NCBI GenBank assembly: GCA_934716785.1
Contig: CAKUYM010000116.1
Coordinates: forward strand, 1-11,536
Length of the DNA stretch: 11,536 nt
Source: an uncultured Bacteroides sp.
Lineage (GTDB): Bacteria; Bacteroidota; Bacteroidia; Bacteroidales; Bacteroidaceae
Direction: 5' to 3'
The position numbers and the translations under genes are program-made. Shown here piece after piece: positions 1-5,561 of the stretch (its first letter is position 1; every line of letters starts with the position of its first letter). The notes beneath the pieces are model-generated. The model was not told the DNA's origin. It ran no database searches and was given only the letters and a program-made list of their open reading frames with translations.

Positions 1-519
1 AACATGCCTCTTGACAATAAGATGTTGAAGAAGCAACTGAATGAGCGTATGCAAGCCTTAGACGATGCCCTGTGGATTAAGGAGTCTCTGTTGGACGTGG
101 TAATGCGTATGGCGGCTTTCACCGTTTCGGATTATTTGAAGCAGAAAGCGAAGATAATGCTGAGCCTTGAAGAGAATTCTTCCACTTCATCTTCGTCCAC
201 AAAAGCTTCGAAGGAGAAAAAGGAGCGGAAAGAACGCACCCGTACCGGAAAGACGAAAATCGATGTTCCTACGGATATCCTGCATCCGGAGCTATATCGT
301 GCTTTGGTGAAATGGCGGGCAGAGAAGGCAAGCGAGATTGGCATGCCTGCTTATATCATCATGCAGCAGAAAGCATTGATGGGAATTGTGAATCTGCTAC
401 CGGACACTCCGCAGGCTTTGGAGGCCGTGCCTTATTTCGGAGCGAAAGGGGTGGAGAAATACGGGCTTGAGATTTTGGGCATTGTCCGCAAGTATAGAAA
501 GCAGGACATTAAGGAGTGA
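1..519 (+). CDS. HRDC-domain protein, C-terminal fragment (probable DNA helicase)
   Basis: The frame is open at the left edge (an AAC codon precedes the first ATG at 4), so this is probably the C-terminal part of a longer protein and the ATG at 4 is unlikely to be the true start. Numbering residues from that ATG, about 1-55 are helical and charged. Residues 56-85 are a low-complexity Ser-rich then Lys/Glu/Arg-rich linker, typical of a flexible tether. About 87-165 match an HRDC domain: ILHPELYRALVKWR, then GMPAYIIM, then an L.AVPYFGAKGVEKYG core like the helix-hairpin of RecQ and RNase D C-termini. HRDC domains bind single-stranded or structured nucleic acid and are accessory to helicases or nucleases. 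The segment before the linker does not look like a RecQ RQC domain, so a Pif1/RecD-like Bacteroidetes helicase with a C-terminal HRDC is my guess. The catalytic part lies outside the window, so no symbol is given. Confidence 0.75.
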   Translation, partial: NMPLDNKMLKKQLNERMQALDDALWIKESLLDVVMRMAAFTVSDYLKQKAKIMLSLEENSSTSSSSTKASKEKKERKERTRTGKTKIDVPTDILHPELYRALVKWRAEKASEIGMPAYIIMQQKALMGIVNLLPDTPQALEAVPYFGAKGVEKYGLEILGIVRKYRKQDIKE

Positions 520-524
520 CAGCA

Positions 525-545
525 GGGAAAGCTATATGCTTTCCC
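525..545. terminator. Perfect 8-bp hairpin between convergent genes
   Basis: GGGAAAGC (525-532) and GCTTTCCC (538-545) are exact inverted repeats around a 5-nt TATAT loop. The hairpin begins 6 bp after the HRDC gene's stop and overlaps the stop codon (532-534) and last codons of the convergent reductase gene. Neither side has a run of T, so it is not a canonical intrinsic terminator. It could stabilise the 3' ends of both mRNAs or act with another termination mechanism. Confidence 0.45.
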
Positions 546-1449
546 ATTCCATAAGCACCTCTTTCAGTTTCCGTGGATTATATCCGAGCATTGTCCGAGC
601 TTTCCCTACACTCATACCGCTGAAACGGGGGCGGGGAGTGGCTTCTTGCATCTCTTCCGTAGTGGCGGGATGGATAAGCGAACGGTCGAGATTCATGATG
701 TCGGCCACTTGATAAGCAATTTCGGCAATAGTCAGACACTCGTTACCGCAGATGTGGAAGATTCCGTTGGCTGCATTCTCCATCAGCAATTGTATGCCTT
801 TCGATACATCTCCGACGTAGGTAGGAGTCCGCCACTGGTCGGATACGACACGGATTTCCTGTCCGGCTTTCAATCGGTTCATCACTAACTGAACGATATT
901 GCCATGCTGCCCGGGCAGCGCTTTTCCATATACAATCTCTACACGGACAATGGCATAGTCACTGCAAATTCCGGCAACTTTCTCTTCACTTTTCCATTTG
1001 GTGAATCCATAGTAATTGACGGGAGCGGGAGTGTCCTCCTCCGTATATAATAGTCCGGCATTCTCATCCATCTTCCCGTCAAAAACGAAGTCGGTGGACA
1101 AATGAATGAAACGGCTTTTATATTCTTCACAAAGACGTGCCAATTGTTCTACAGCTGTGACATTGGTGAGGTAAGCCTCTTCGCGGTGTGTTTCGCAATA
1201 ATCGGGGACAGACAGAGCAGAACAGTTGACGACAACCTCGGGGCACACCCCTTTGAAAAGACTTCTCAAAGCCGCTTCGTCTCGTATATCTGTTTCAATG
1301 AAATGATAGTTTCCCTCATCTTCCGAGGTCGGAAGAATATCCGGATGTAAGGAGCACCCTGTTACGCAATATCGGTTGTGGATGGATAAGTCGTTCAGCA
1401 ACCTGCGTCCGGTGAATCCGTTGGCACCGATAATCAATACATTTTTCAT
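532..1449 (-). CDS. RmlD-like SDR: NAD(P)-dependent sugar-nucleotide reductase
   Basis: A 305-residue cytoplasmic protein of the extended short-chain dehydrogenase/reductase superfamily, closest by motif to dTDP-4-dehydrorhamnose reductase (RmlD). Visible features are the Rossmann GxxGxxG at 8-14 (GANGFTG), an acidic turn FIETDIRDEAAL near 50-61, the RmlD-type STDFVFDG strand at 118-125 (T119 is the likely catalytic Thr), the YxxxK pair Y147/K151 (YYGFTK), and PRPRFSGM near 272-279, matching the C-terminal RPxxSxL region of RmlD. Length is normal for the family. RmlD uses NAD(P)H to reduce a 4-keto sugar nucleotide. No other rml or glycan-biosynthesis genes are adjacent, so the real substrate is open and the rmlD symbol is withheld. 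The ATG at 1449 follows a promoter-like box by about 70 nt. The gene converges on the HRDC gene with a 12-bp gap. Confidence 0.85.
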   Translation of the reverse strand: MKNVLIIGANGFTGRRLLNDLSIHNRYCVTGCSLHPDILPTSEDEGNYHFIETDIRDEAALRSLFKGVCPEVVVNCSALSVPDYCETHREEAYLTNVTAVEQLARLCEEYKSRFIHLSTDFVFDGKMDENAGLLYTEEDTPAPVNYYGFTKWKSEEKVAGICSDYAIVRVEIVYGKALPGQHGNIVQLVMNRLKAGQEIRVVSDQWRTPTYVGDVSKGIQLLMENAANGIFHICGNECLTIAEIAYQVADIMNLDRSLIHPATTEEMQEATPRPRFSGMSVGKARTMLGYNPRKLKEVLMEWESI

Positions 1450-1519
1450 AAATTATTTCATTCAGATGTTTCTCTATTGATTAAGCTGCATACCTTTTGG
1501 ATATGCACCTCTCTTTCTG

Positions 1520-1527
1520 CAAAGTTA
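1520..1527 (-). promoter_or_regulatory. Bacteroides-type -7 box (TAACTTTG) upstream of the RmlD-like gene
   Basis: On the minus strand these bases read TAACTTTG, matching the Bacteroidetes -7 consensus TAnnTTTG. It would start a transcript about 60-65 nt before the reductase ATG at 1449. No clear TTTG/TTG -33 element sits 19-21 bp upstream, so it is a weak or partly supported promoter. Read-through from the small-RNA promoter further upstream is an alternative source of transcription. Confidence 0.4.
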
Positions 1528-1560
1528 TTGAAAATAAGCGGAAATCTTGCTATCGGGCAT

Positions 1561-1585
1561 AAAAAAAGGAGCAACGCCTTGCTCC
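1561..1585 (-). terminator. Intrinsic terminator (minus strand)
   Basis: The arms GGAGCAA (1568-1574) and TTGCTCC (1579-1585) form a perfect 7-bp stem with a 4-nt loop. On the minus strand the stem is followed directly by seven T (1567 down to 1561). This is a textbook intrinsic terminator ending a transcript that comes from the right. It lies between a strong minus-strand promoter and the RmlD-like gene. Confidence 0.8.
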
Positions 1586-1622
1586 AACCTTTGTTAACCT
1601 TAAATCTAATACTATGAAAAAT
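1561..1622 (-). ncRNA. Candidate small RNA or attenuated leader
   Basis: A very good promoter (1629-1659, minus) and an intrinsic terminator (1561-1585, minus) enclose only about 60 nt. That predicts a short transcript starting near 1622 and ending in the T run. No reading frame of useful length fits inside. The body contains two copies of AAGGTT (minus strand; plus coordinates 1596-1601 and 1586-1591) just before the terminator stem. It could be a free-standing small RNA or a terminated leader of the RmlD-like gene whose coding region begins 112 bp further on. From memory the block resembles a motif seen at several loci in Bacteroides genomes, but I cannot verify that here. The exact 5' end is inferred from promoter spacing. 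Confidence 0.5.
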
Positions 1623-1628
1623 ACAGTG

Positions 1629-1659
1629 CAAAGGTACGGACTTTTGTGATATCTGCAAA
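1629..1659 (-). promoter_or_regulatory. Bacteroides-type promoter for the candidate small RNA
   Basis: On the minus strand, TTTG (1659-1656) is followed after 19 bp by TACCTTTG (1636-1629). This matches both consensus elements and the usual spacing for the Bacteroides primary sigma factor. It is one of the two best promoter matches in the window and points at the terminator 44 bp downstream. Confidence 0.7.
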
Positions 1660-1685
1660 TAATCCAAGAAAAAAGATATGTTTTA

Positions 1686-1729
1686 TAACACAAATTAATA
1701 GTTTGCAGGCAGATATTTTAATTTGGTTA
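1686..1729. repeat. Imperfect AT-rich inverted repeat downstream of the AraC pair
   Basis: TAACACAAATTAA (1686-1698) pairs with TTAATTTGGTTA (1718-1729) apart from a one-base bulge and a mismatch. It starts 10 bp past the stop of the downstream AraC gene. On the minus strand six T occur about 12 nt after the second arm. It may serve as a weak transcription end for the AraC pair, but the stem is almost all A-T and the T run is distant, so this is tentative. Confidence 0.25.
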
Positions 1730-1739
1730 ATAGACTATA

Positions 1740-2657
1740 TCAATTGGGCGTCCTGAATTCATTGGGCAAACAACCTGTGATTTTCTTGAATATACGACTG
1801 AAATACTGTGAATTGGAGAACCCTAATTCCTGCGCAATTTGATTAAGCGGCTTATCAGTGTGCAGCAACCACTCTTTGGCCATCTCAAAACGCTTGAACT
1901 GAACATACTCTTTAAATGATTTCCCCGTCTCAAATTCTAACAGGTCATTAAGATATGCAGGCGACAAATGGAGGAAGTCTGCACAATATTCATTGGTAAG
2001 CATATTGATCGAAGATTGCATATTGGGTGCTGTAGCCGCTTTCGCATCAAAGTGCATATTTAGTAGATGATTGAAATTTCCGAGAATCTTCTTGTTGGCC
2101 TCACAGCGTGTGATGAATTGCCGTTCGTAGAAGCGGGCGCAGTAATCCAATAGCAGTTCGATATACTTTGAAATAATTTTCTTGCTATGTCGGTCGATGC
2201 AATATTGGAGTTCCTGATTGATCTTTTCCAGAAATTCCAGGATTATCTGTTTTTCGCGCAGTGAGATGTGCAATGCTTCTTCAGGGCGATAAGAGAAGAA
2301 CGTATAGTCGTCAATGCAAAGACCGAGGGGAGTGCCGCAAATCAGATCGGGATGAAAAGCTAATATCCATCCCTTGGAAGGAAATCTCTTATTTTCCTCC
2401 TTCATGCTGATGGACTCTCCCGGTGACAGGCATACCAGAGTCCCATCCGAGAAGTCATACCATTGATGCCCGTATGCATAAGCCTCACATTTACATTCAC
2501 TGAGCAGAAGTGTGTAAAATCCGAATTTAATATCCGTATGTGGAGACAAGTCCGCTTTTGAGAGGTCTATGACACTGACCAGCGGATGCAGTGTCTTACC
2601 TCCCAAGCAACAATTACATTGATGCACGGTTCCTATCTTCAGTATTTTATCTCCCAT
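1740..2657 (-). CDS. AraC-family transcriptional regulator (downstream paralogue, Cys-rich)
   Basis: A 305-residue regulator. Residues 1 to about 200 form a sensor/dimerisation region of a type I know from Bacteroidetes AraC proteins (KTLHPLVSVID near 21, FHPDLI at 101-106, YTFFSY at 118-123, IELLLDYC and RFYERQFITR near 166-184). The C-terminal 90 residues carry the two AraC helix-turn-helix motifs, the first around 221-250 (ADFLHLSPAYLNDLL, ETGKSFKEY) and the second around 270-302 (LNQIAQELGFSNSQYFSRIFKK, GCLPNEF). It is a paralogue of the neighbouring regulator upstream, with 23 of 33 identical residues in the 160-192 block. It has 13 cysteines against 6 in its neighbour, including C14, C16 and C17. 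The 34-bp gap and lack of an internal promoter suggest co-transcription. An AGGAGA lies 11 nt before the ATG. The ligand is unknown. Confidence 0.9.
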   Translation of the reverse strand: MGDKILKIGTVHQCNCCLGGKTLHPLVSVIDLSKADLSPHTDIKFGFYTLLLSECKCEAYAYGHQWYDFSDGTLVCLSPGESISMKEENKRFPSKGWILAFHPDLICGTPLGLCIDDYTFFSYRPEEALHISLREKQIILEFLEKINQELQYCIDRHSKKIISKYIELLLDYCARFYERQFITRCEANKKILGNFNHLLNMHFDAKAATAPNMQSSINMLTNEYCADFLHLSPAYLNDLLEFETGKSFKEYVQFKRFEMAKEWLLHTDKPLNQIAQELGFSNSQYFSRIFKKITGCLPNEFRTPN

Positions 2658-2691
2658 GATGTCAGCGTTCTCCTATACTTGTATATACCTT

Positions 2692-3594
2692 TCAGTTCTG
2701 TTGTTTATATTCATTCGGAGTACATCCTACGTGCTTCTTGAATAGCCGGCTGAAATGTTGGGGATACTGGAATCCCAAGTCATAGGCTATCTGGCTCACC
2801 GTTTGCGTGCCTTCCAATATCCGCTCTTTGGCAAGTTCTATAATCCGGCTTTGGATATATTCCTGTGCCGTCTTTCCGGTCTCCTTTTTTATCAGGTCGC
2901 CAAAGTAATTGGGAGAGAGGCATACCTTGTCAGCAAAGTATTTCACGGAAGGCAACCCTTCATTCTGTGCCGCCTGTCCTTGGAAATATTCGTCCAGCAG
3001 ATGTTCAAACCGCACGATGATATCCTTATTGGCTTGGTTTCGGGTGATGAACTGCCGCTCGTAGAAACGCATGCAGTAATCCAGCAACAGTTCGATGTTG
3101 CGGACGATGAGCTGCTTGCTATGCTTGTCGATGGGATGCTCCAGTTCGATTTGTATCTTGTGGATGCAGTCTGTTACGATCTCTCTTTCTTGATCGGACA
3201 GATGCAAGGCTTCACTTACCTCATAAGAGAAAAACGTATAATTCTTGATATTCTGCCCTAAGGAAGTGCCCCGTATCAAGTCGGGATGAAACAAGACGCC
3301 GATGGATTTTGTGCGTGGCGGTGTCTGATTCCGGTTGTCTATTCCGATTACTTGTCCCGGTGCCATGCATACTACCGTTCCTTCCTGATAATCATAATAT
3401 TTGCGACCGTATTTCAGGTCCCCGCATTTGGCGTCTTTCAGAAACAGAGAGTAGAATCCGATGTTCATGTGGTAATATTCCACAGTCTTTGTCGCTTTAG
3501 AGAAGTCAATCACATTGACCAAAGGGTGCAAAGTCTCCAGCCCGAACAGTTGGTCGTACTGGTCAATAGTTTCAATTCTGTTAATTTCATCCAT
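2692..3594 (-). CDS. AraC-family transcriptional regulator (upstream paralogue)
   Basis: A 300-residue regulator with the same architecture as its downstream neighbour. The sensor region of about 1-200 has LETLHPLVNVIDFSKA near 19, FHPDLIRGTSLG at 102-113, YTFFSYEVSEALHLS at 119-133, and IELLLDYCMRFYERQFITR at 167-185. The DNA-binding domain has helix-turn-helix units around 215-245 (ADKVCLSPNYFGDLIKKETGK) and 264-297 (VSQIAYDLGFQYPQHFSRLFKK, GCTPNEY). It is transcribed divergently from the SDR gene at 3778, and the shared 183-bp region contains operator-like repeats. By the usual AraC-family logic it probably controls that gene and possibly itself. The start at 3594 is supported by a -7 box (TATCTTTG) about 40 bp upstream. 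No signal peptide or membrane segment is visible. The inducer cannot be predicted. Confidence 0.9.
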   Translation of the reverse strand: MDEINRIETIDQYDQLFGLETLHPLVNVIDFSKATKTVEYYHMNIGFYSLFLKDAKCGDLKYGRKYYDYQEGTVVCMAPGQVIGIDNRNQTPPRTKSIGVLFHPDLIRGTSLGQNIKNYTFFSYEVSEALHLSDQEREIVTDCIHKIQIELEHPIDKHSKQLIVRNIELLLDYCMRFYERQFITRNQANKDIIVRFEHLLDEYFQGQAAQNEGLPSVKYFADKVCLSPNYFGDLIKKETGKTAQEYIQSRIIELAKERILEGTQTVSQIAYDLGFQYPQHFSRLFKKHVGCTPNEYKQQN

Positions 3595-3633
3595 ACGGCT
3601 TACAATTTTATCTTATGCGAATATTTACTGCTA

Positions 3634-3641
3634 CAAAGATA
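3634..3641 (-). promoter_or_regulatory. Bacteroides-type -7 box (TATCTTTG) for the AraC pair
   Basis: On the minus strand these bases read TATCTTTG, matching TAnnTTTG and identical to the box used in the opposite direction for the SDR gene. It would give a leader of about 30-35 nt before the ATG at 3594. No -33 TTG is seen at the expected distance, consistent with a weak or activator-dependent promoter. Confidence 0.5.
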
Positions 3642-3692
3642 AAACATTTCAGAACATCTTCTCTACCCCTCGTTTGCAAATCCGTAATATAG

Positions 3693-3717
3693 GTATAAGA
3701 ATCAGTAATTCGTATAC
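3693..3717. promoter_or_regulatory. 25-bp near-perfect palindrome, candidate operator
   Basis: The arms GTATAAGAAT (3693-3702) and ATTCGTATAC (3708-3717) are inverted repeats matching at 9 of 10 positions around a 5-bp centre. It lies between the divergent AraC and SDR promoters and ends 4 bp before the -33 element (3722-3724) of the SDR promoter. That places its centre about 54 bp upstream of the inferred SDR transcription start, a typical position for an activator. One or both AraC proteins are the obvious candidates to bind it. Confidence 0.5.
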
Positions 3718-3721
3718 AGTC

Positions 3722-3752
3722 TTGGCTGTGATTGGCAGAATTAATATCTTTG
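3722..3752 (+). promoter_or_regulatory. Bacteroides-type promoter of the SDR gene
   Basis: TTG (3722-3724), 20 bp, then TATCTTTG (3745-3752) matches the Bacteroides consensus in both elements and spacing. The inferred start of transcription is near 3759, leaving a leader of about 19 nt before the ATG at 3778. No Shine-Dalgarno sequence is evident in it. Confidence 0.65.
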
Positions 3753-3765
3753 TCTGTAGAATTAA
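3737..3765 (+). repeat. AGAATTAA direct repeats, 21 bp apart, flanking the -7 box
   Basis: AGAATTAA occurs at 3737-3744 and again at 3758-3765, exactly 21 bp start to start, which is two DNA helical turns. The copies bracket the TATCTTTG box and the inferred transcription start. Same-face direct half-sites at this spacing are the classic layout for AraC-family binding. Overlap with the core promoter would suit repression. Chance occurrence in AT-rich DNA is possible. Confidence 0.35.
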
Positions 3766-3777
3766 AAAACAGATTTT

Positions 3778-4800
3778 ATGAAAGCATTATTCATTGGCGG
3801 AACGGGCACCATCAGTACCGATGTCGTTGCATTGGCGCAGCAAAGAGGGTGGGAGATAACCCTTCTCAATCGTGGTTCGCGGAAGATGCCGGCTGGAGTC
3901 CGAAGCATCCTTGCAGATATAAATGATGAAGACACTGTGGCAAAAGCCATCGCAAACGAAAACTATGACGTGGTAGCCCAGTTCATAGGTTATACGGCAA
4001 AGGATGCGAAGCGTGATATTCGCTTGTTTCAGCATAAGACCGGGCAATACATTTTCATCAGCAGCGCCTCCGCTTATCAGAAACCGTTGGCCGATTACCG
4101 CATAACGGAAAGCACCCCTTTGTCAAACCCCTATTGGCAATACTCGCGGAATAAGATAGAGGCGGAAGAAGTACTGATGTCCGCTTATCGATCGGATGGA
4201 TTTCCGGTGACCATCGTCCGTCCCAGCCACACCTATAACGGGACAAAGCCACCTGTCAGCCTGCATGGAAACAACGGGAACTGGCAAATCCTGAAACGTA
4301 TCCTTGACGGAAAACCGGTAATTATCCCCGGTGACGGAACTTCTCTGTGGACATTGACCCACTCCAAAGACTTTGCCAAAGGATATGTAGGCTTGATGGC
4401 AAATCCTCATGCCATAGGAAATGCCTTTCATATCACTACCGATGAAAGCATGACTTGGAATCAGATTTACCAAACGATTGCCGATGCCTTGGGGAAGCCC
4501 TTGAACGCATTGCACGTTGCTTCCGATTTCCTTGCCAAGCATGGCGAGAACTATGATTTCAGAGGTGAATTGTTGGGAGACAAGGCGACCACCGTGGTCT
4601 TTGACAACTCGAAGATAAAACGTCTCGTTCCCGATTTCACTTGCCGCATCTCCATGGCAGACGGTCTGAGACAGGCCGTACATTATATGCTTACCCATCC
4701 GGAGTCTCAGACTCCCGATCCGGAATTTGACTCATGGTGTGACCGTATCGTTGATTCGATGCGTGCGGCAGACGAAGCTTTTCTAAGGGACTCTCATTGA
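3778..4800 (+). CDS. Extended SDR: NAD-dependent epimerase/dehydratase-like protein
   Basis: A 340-residue cytoplasmic Rossmann protein. The N-terminus has GGTGTIS at 7-13, the nucleotide-binding loop, with LLNRG at 29-33 after the second strand, a pattern of atypical extended SDRs such as the CSP41/isoflavone-reductase-like group. FISSASAY at 93-100 supplies the active-site serine region and Y122/K126 (YSRNK) form YxxxK. VTIVRPSHTYN at 144-154 and IPGDGTSLWTLTHSKDFAKG near 183-202 are the usual substrate-side and NAD-dependent epimerase C-terminal motifs. The active-site residues look intact, so a real oxidoreductase, epimerase or dehydratase is likely, but the substrate is not predictable. 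It has its own promoter and is divergent from two AraC regulators that probably control it. It converges on the small exported protein gene with a 57-bp gap that shows no convincing terminator hairpin. Confidence 0.85.
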   Translation: MKALFIGGTGTISTDVVALAQQRGWEITLLNRGSRKMPAGVRSILADINDEDTVAKAIANENYDVVAQFIGYTAKDAKRDIRLFQHKTGQYIFISSASAYQKPLADYRITESTPLSNPYWQYSRNKIEAEEVLMSAYRSDGFPVTIVRPSHTYNGTKPPVSLHGNNGNWQILKRILDGKPVIIPGDGTSLWTLTHSKDFAKGYVGLMANPHAIGNAFHITTDESMTWNQIYQTIADALGKPLNALHVASDFLAKHGENYDFRGELLGDKATTVVFDNSKIKRLVPDFTCRISMADGLRQAVHYMLTHPESQTPDPEFDSWCDRIVDSMRAADEAFLRDSH

Positions 4801-4857
4801 CTTTTTTCAGTAACTGATTCCTTTGGATTGTCGATTCCTTTTTTAGGGGGGATTCTT

Positions 4858-5391
4858 TTAGTAGGGGACATTGCGCCCCTGCTGCACCTCAATCCGTATC
4901 CCGAAATTGCCGTTGGTGGATTTCAGTTCAAATGCACCTCGGAAATTATTCTTCTCCCAAGGCATGGCACTCCGGTTGGGCACTCTCCAGCCATCTTTGT
5001 CATAATCCCCATACGTATTGAGTTTCATTCCGTTTTTCAACTTGAAAGATCCCATCTGCATAAACTGTGGAGAAGACGACAATCCCCAACCGTATCCGAA
5101 ACCGGAAAAAGGAGAGAAAGAAAAAGCATTCGTGAATCCCTGTGTATAAGTGGCATCCGTATTGAAACGGAATATCTGATTGTAGTCCTTGCTCATATCC
5201 GGCATGCTCAAATCAAACTTAGGCAATTGCGGAGCAGTGACATTCATCAATCCCATATCCAGCAAAAAGCCGCCGAACTCCTTGATATTTGCCGAAGGGG
5301 CACGACGAATACTATCGGAAGGAATCTCCGACTGTGCGGATGCAAAACCTACCGACAATATCAACGAAAGAAATAGAATCAGTTTTTTCAT
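4858..5391 (-). CDS. Small exported protein of unknown function
   Basis: I do not recognise a named family. The 177-residue product begins with a clear Sec signal peptide (MKK, hydrophobic stretch 4-15, then ASA before Q20), giving probable cleavage after residue 19. There is no lipobox Cys, so the mature protein of about 158 residues is expected in the periplasm or at the outer membrane. The mature part has no further transmembrane helix. It is rich in Phe, Gly, Ser and Asn, with an aromatic/Gly stretch near 85-104 (FTNAFSFSPFSGFGYGWG). The C-terminal third has alternating polar/hydrophobic strands (GAFELKSTNGNFGIRIEVQ, 152-170), suggesting beta structure. It contains no cysteine. It has its own -7 box and does not appear co-transcribed with the aspT-aspD pair, whose terminator lies between them. 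Confidence 0.75.
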   Translation of the reverse strand: MKKLILFLSLILSVGFASAQSEIPSDSIRRAPSANIKEFGGFLLDMGLMNVTAPQLPKFDLSMPDMSKDYNQIFRFNTDATYTQGFTNAFSFSPFSGFGYGWGLSSSPQFMQMGSFKLKNGMKLNTYGDYDKDGWRVPNRSAMPWEKNNFRGAFELKSTNGNFGIRIEVQQGRNVPY

Positions 5392-5413
5392 CTTTTAAAA
5401 GGTTGATCCACGA

Positions 5414-5421
5414 CAAAGATA
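5414..5421 (-). promoter_or_regulatory. Bacteroides-type -7 box (TATCTTTG) for the exported protein gene
   Basis: On the minus strand these bases read TATCTTTG, 22 bp before the ATG at 5391. That would give a very short leader of about 15-20 nt. A matching -33 TTG is not seen at 19-21 bp upstream. The box lies just past the aspD terminator, consistent with a separate transcription unit. Confidence 0.5.
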
Positions 5422-5466
5422 AAGATTTTCGGTCTGACTATCCGCTTTCGTTATATTTTCTTAGAG

Positions 5467-5502
5467 AAAAAAGCGGGACGCAACACAGATGCCTCCCGCT
5501 TT
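5467..5502 (-). terminator. Intrinsic terminator of the aspT-aspD unit
   Basis: Plus-strand arms AAAGCGGGA (5470-5478) and TCCCGCTTT (5494-5502) form a perfect 9-bp GC-rich stem with a 15-nt loop. On the minus strand the stem runs into six T (5472 down to 5467). It ends transcription about 45-75 bp past the aspD stop and insulates the exported-protein gene. Confidence 0.88.
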
Positions 5503-5513
5503 GAGATAAACTA

Positions 5514-5561
5514 ATGACGCAGCCGTCTTATAATATCACCGTTTTATGACGCAGTCGTCTT
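5514..5561. repeat. 16-bp direct repeat duplicating the 3' end of aspD
   Basis: ATGACGCAGCCGTCTT (5514-5529) and ATGACGCAGTCGTCTT (5546-5561) differ at one base and lie 32 bp apart. The right copy is the last five codons of aspD plus the first base of its stop codon; the left copy is in the untranslated spacer before the terminator. Each copy contains a small inverted repeat, GACG-N4-CGTC. It may be a remnant of a local duplication or a paired protein/RNA site. Confidence 0.5.

Noticed and set aside
1614..1649. Eleven-codon plus-strand frame (MKNTVQRYGLL) resembling a leader peptide
   Set aside because: It lies antisense to the well-supported minus-strand promoter region, no plus-strand promoter or terminator accompanies it, and no plus-strand gene follows.
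1458..1667. 69-residue open frame on the minus strand between the RmlD-like and AraC genes
   Set aside because: It runs through a strong promoter and an intrinsic terminator on the same strand, its composition is not protein-like, and it has no recognisable motif.
2755..3261. 168-residue plus-strand frame inside the upstream AraC gene
   Set aside because: It is antisense to a clear AraC-family coding region with intact motifs, and the translated product has no family features.
4123..4698. 191-residue minus-strand frame inside the SDR gene
   Set aside because: It is antisense to a coding region with intact Rossmann and YxxxK motifs, and no independent support was found.
4801..4857. Spacer with three GATTC(C) repeats, a short TCAGT-A-ACTGA palindrome and T runs between convergent genes
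   Set aside because: The inverted repeats are too short and wrongly placed relative to the T runs to call a terminator. The direct repeats are 5-9 bp in low-complexity DNA.
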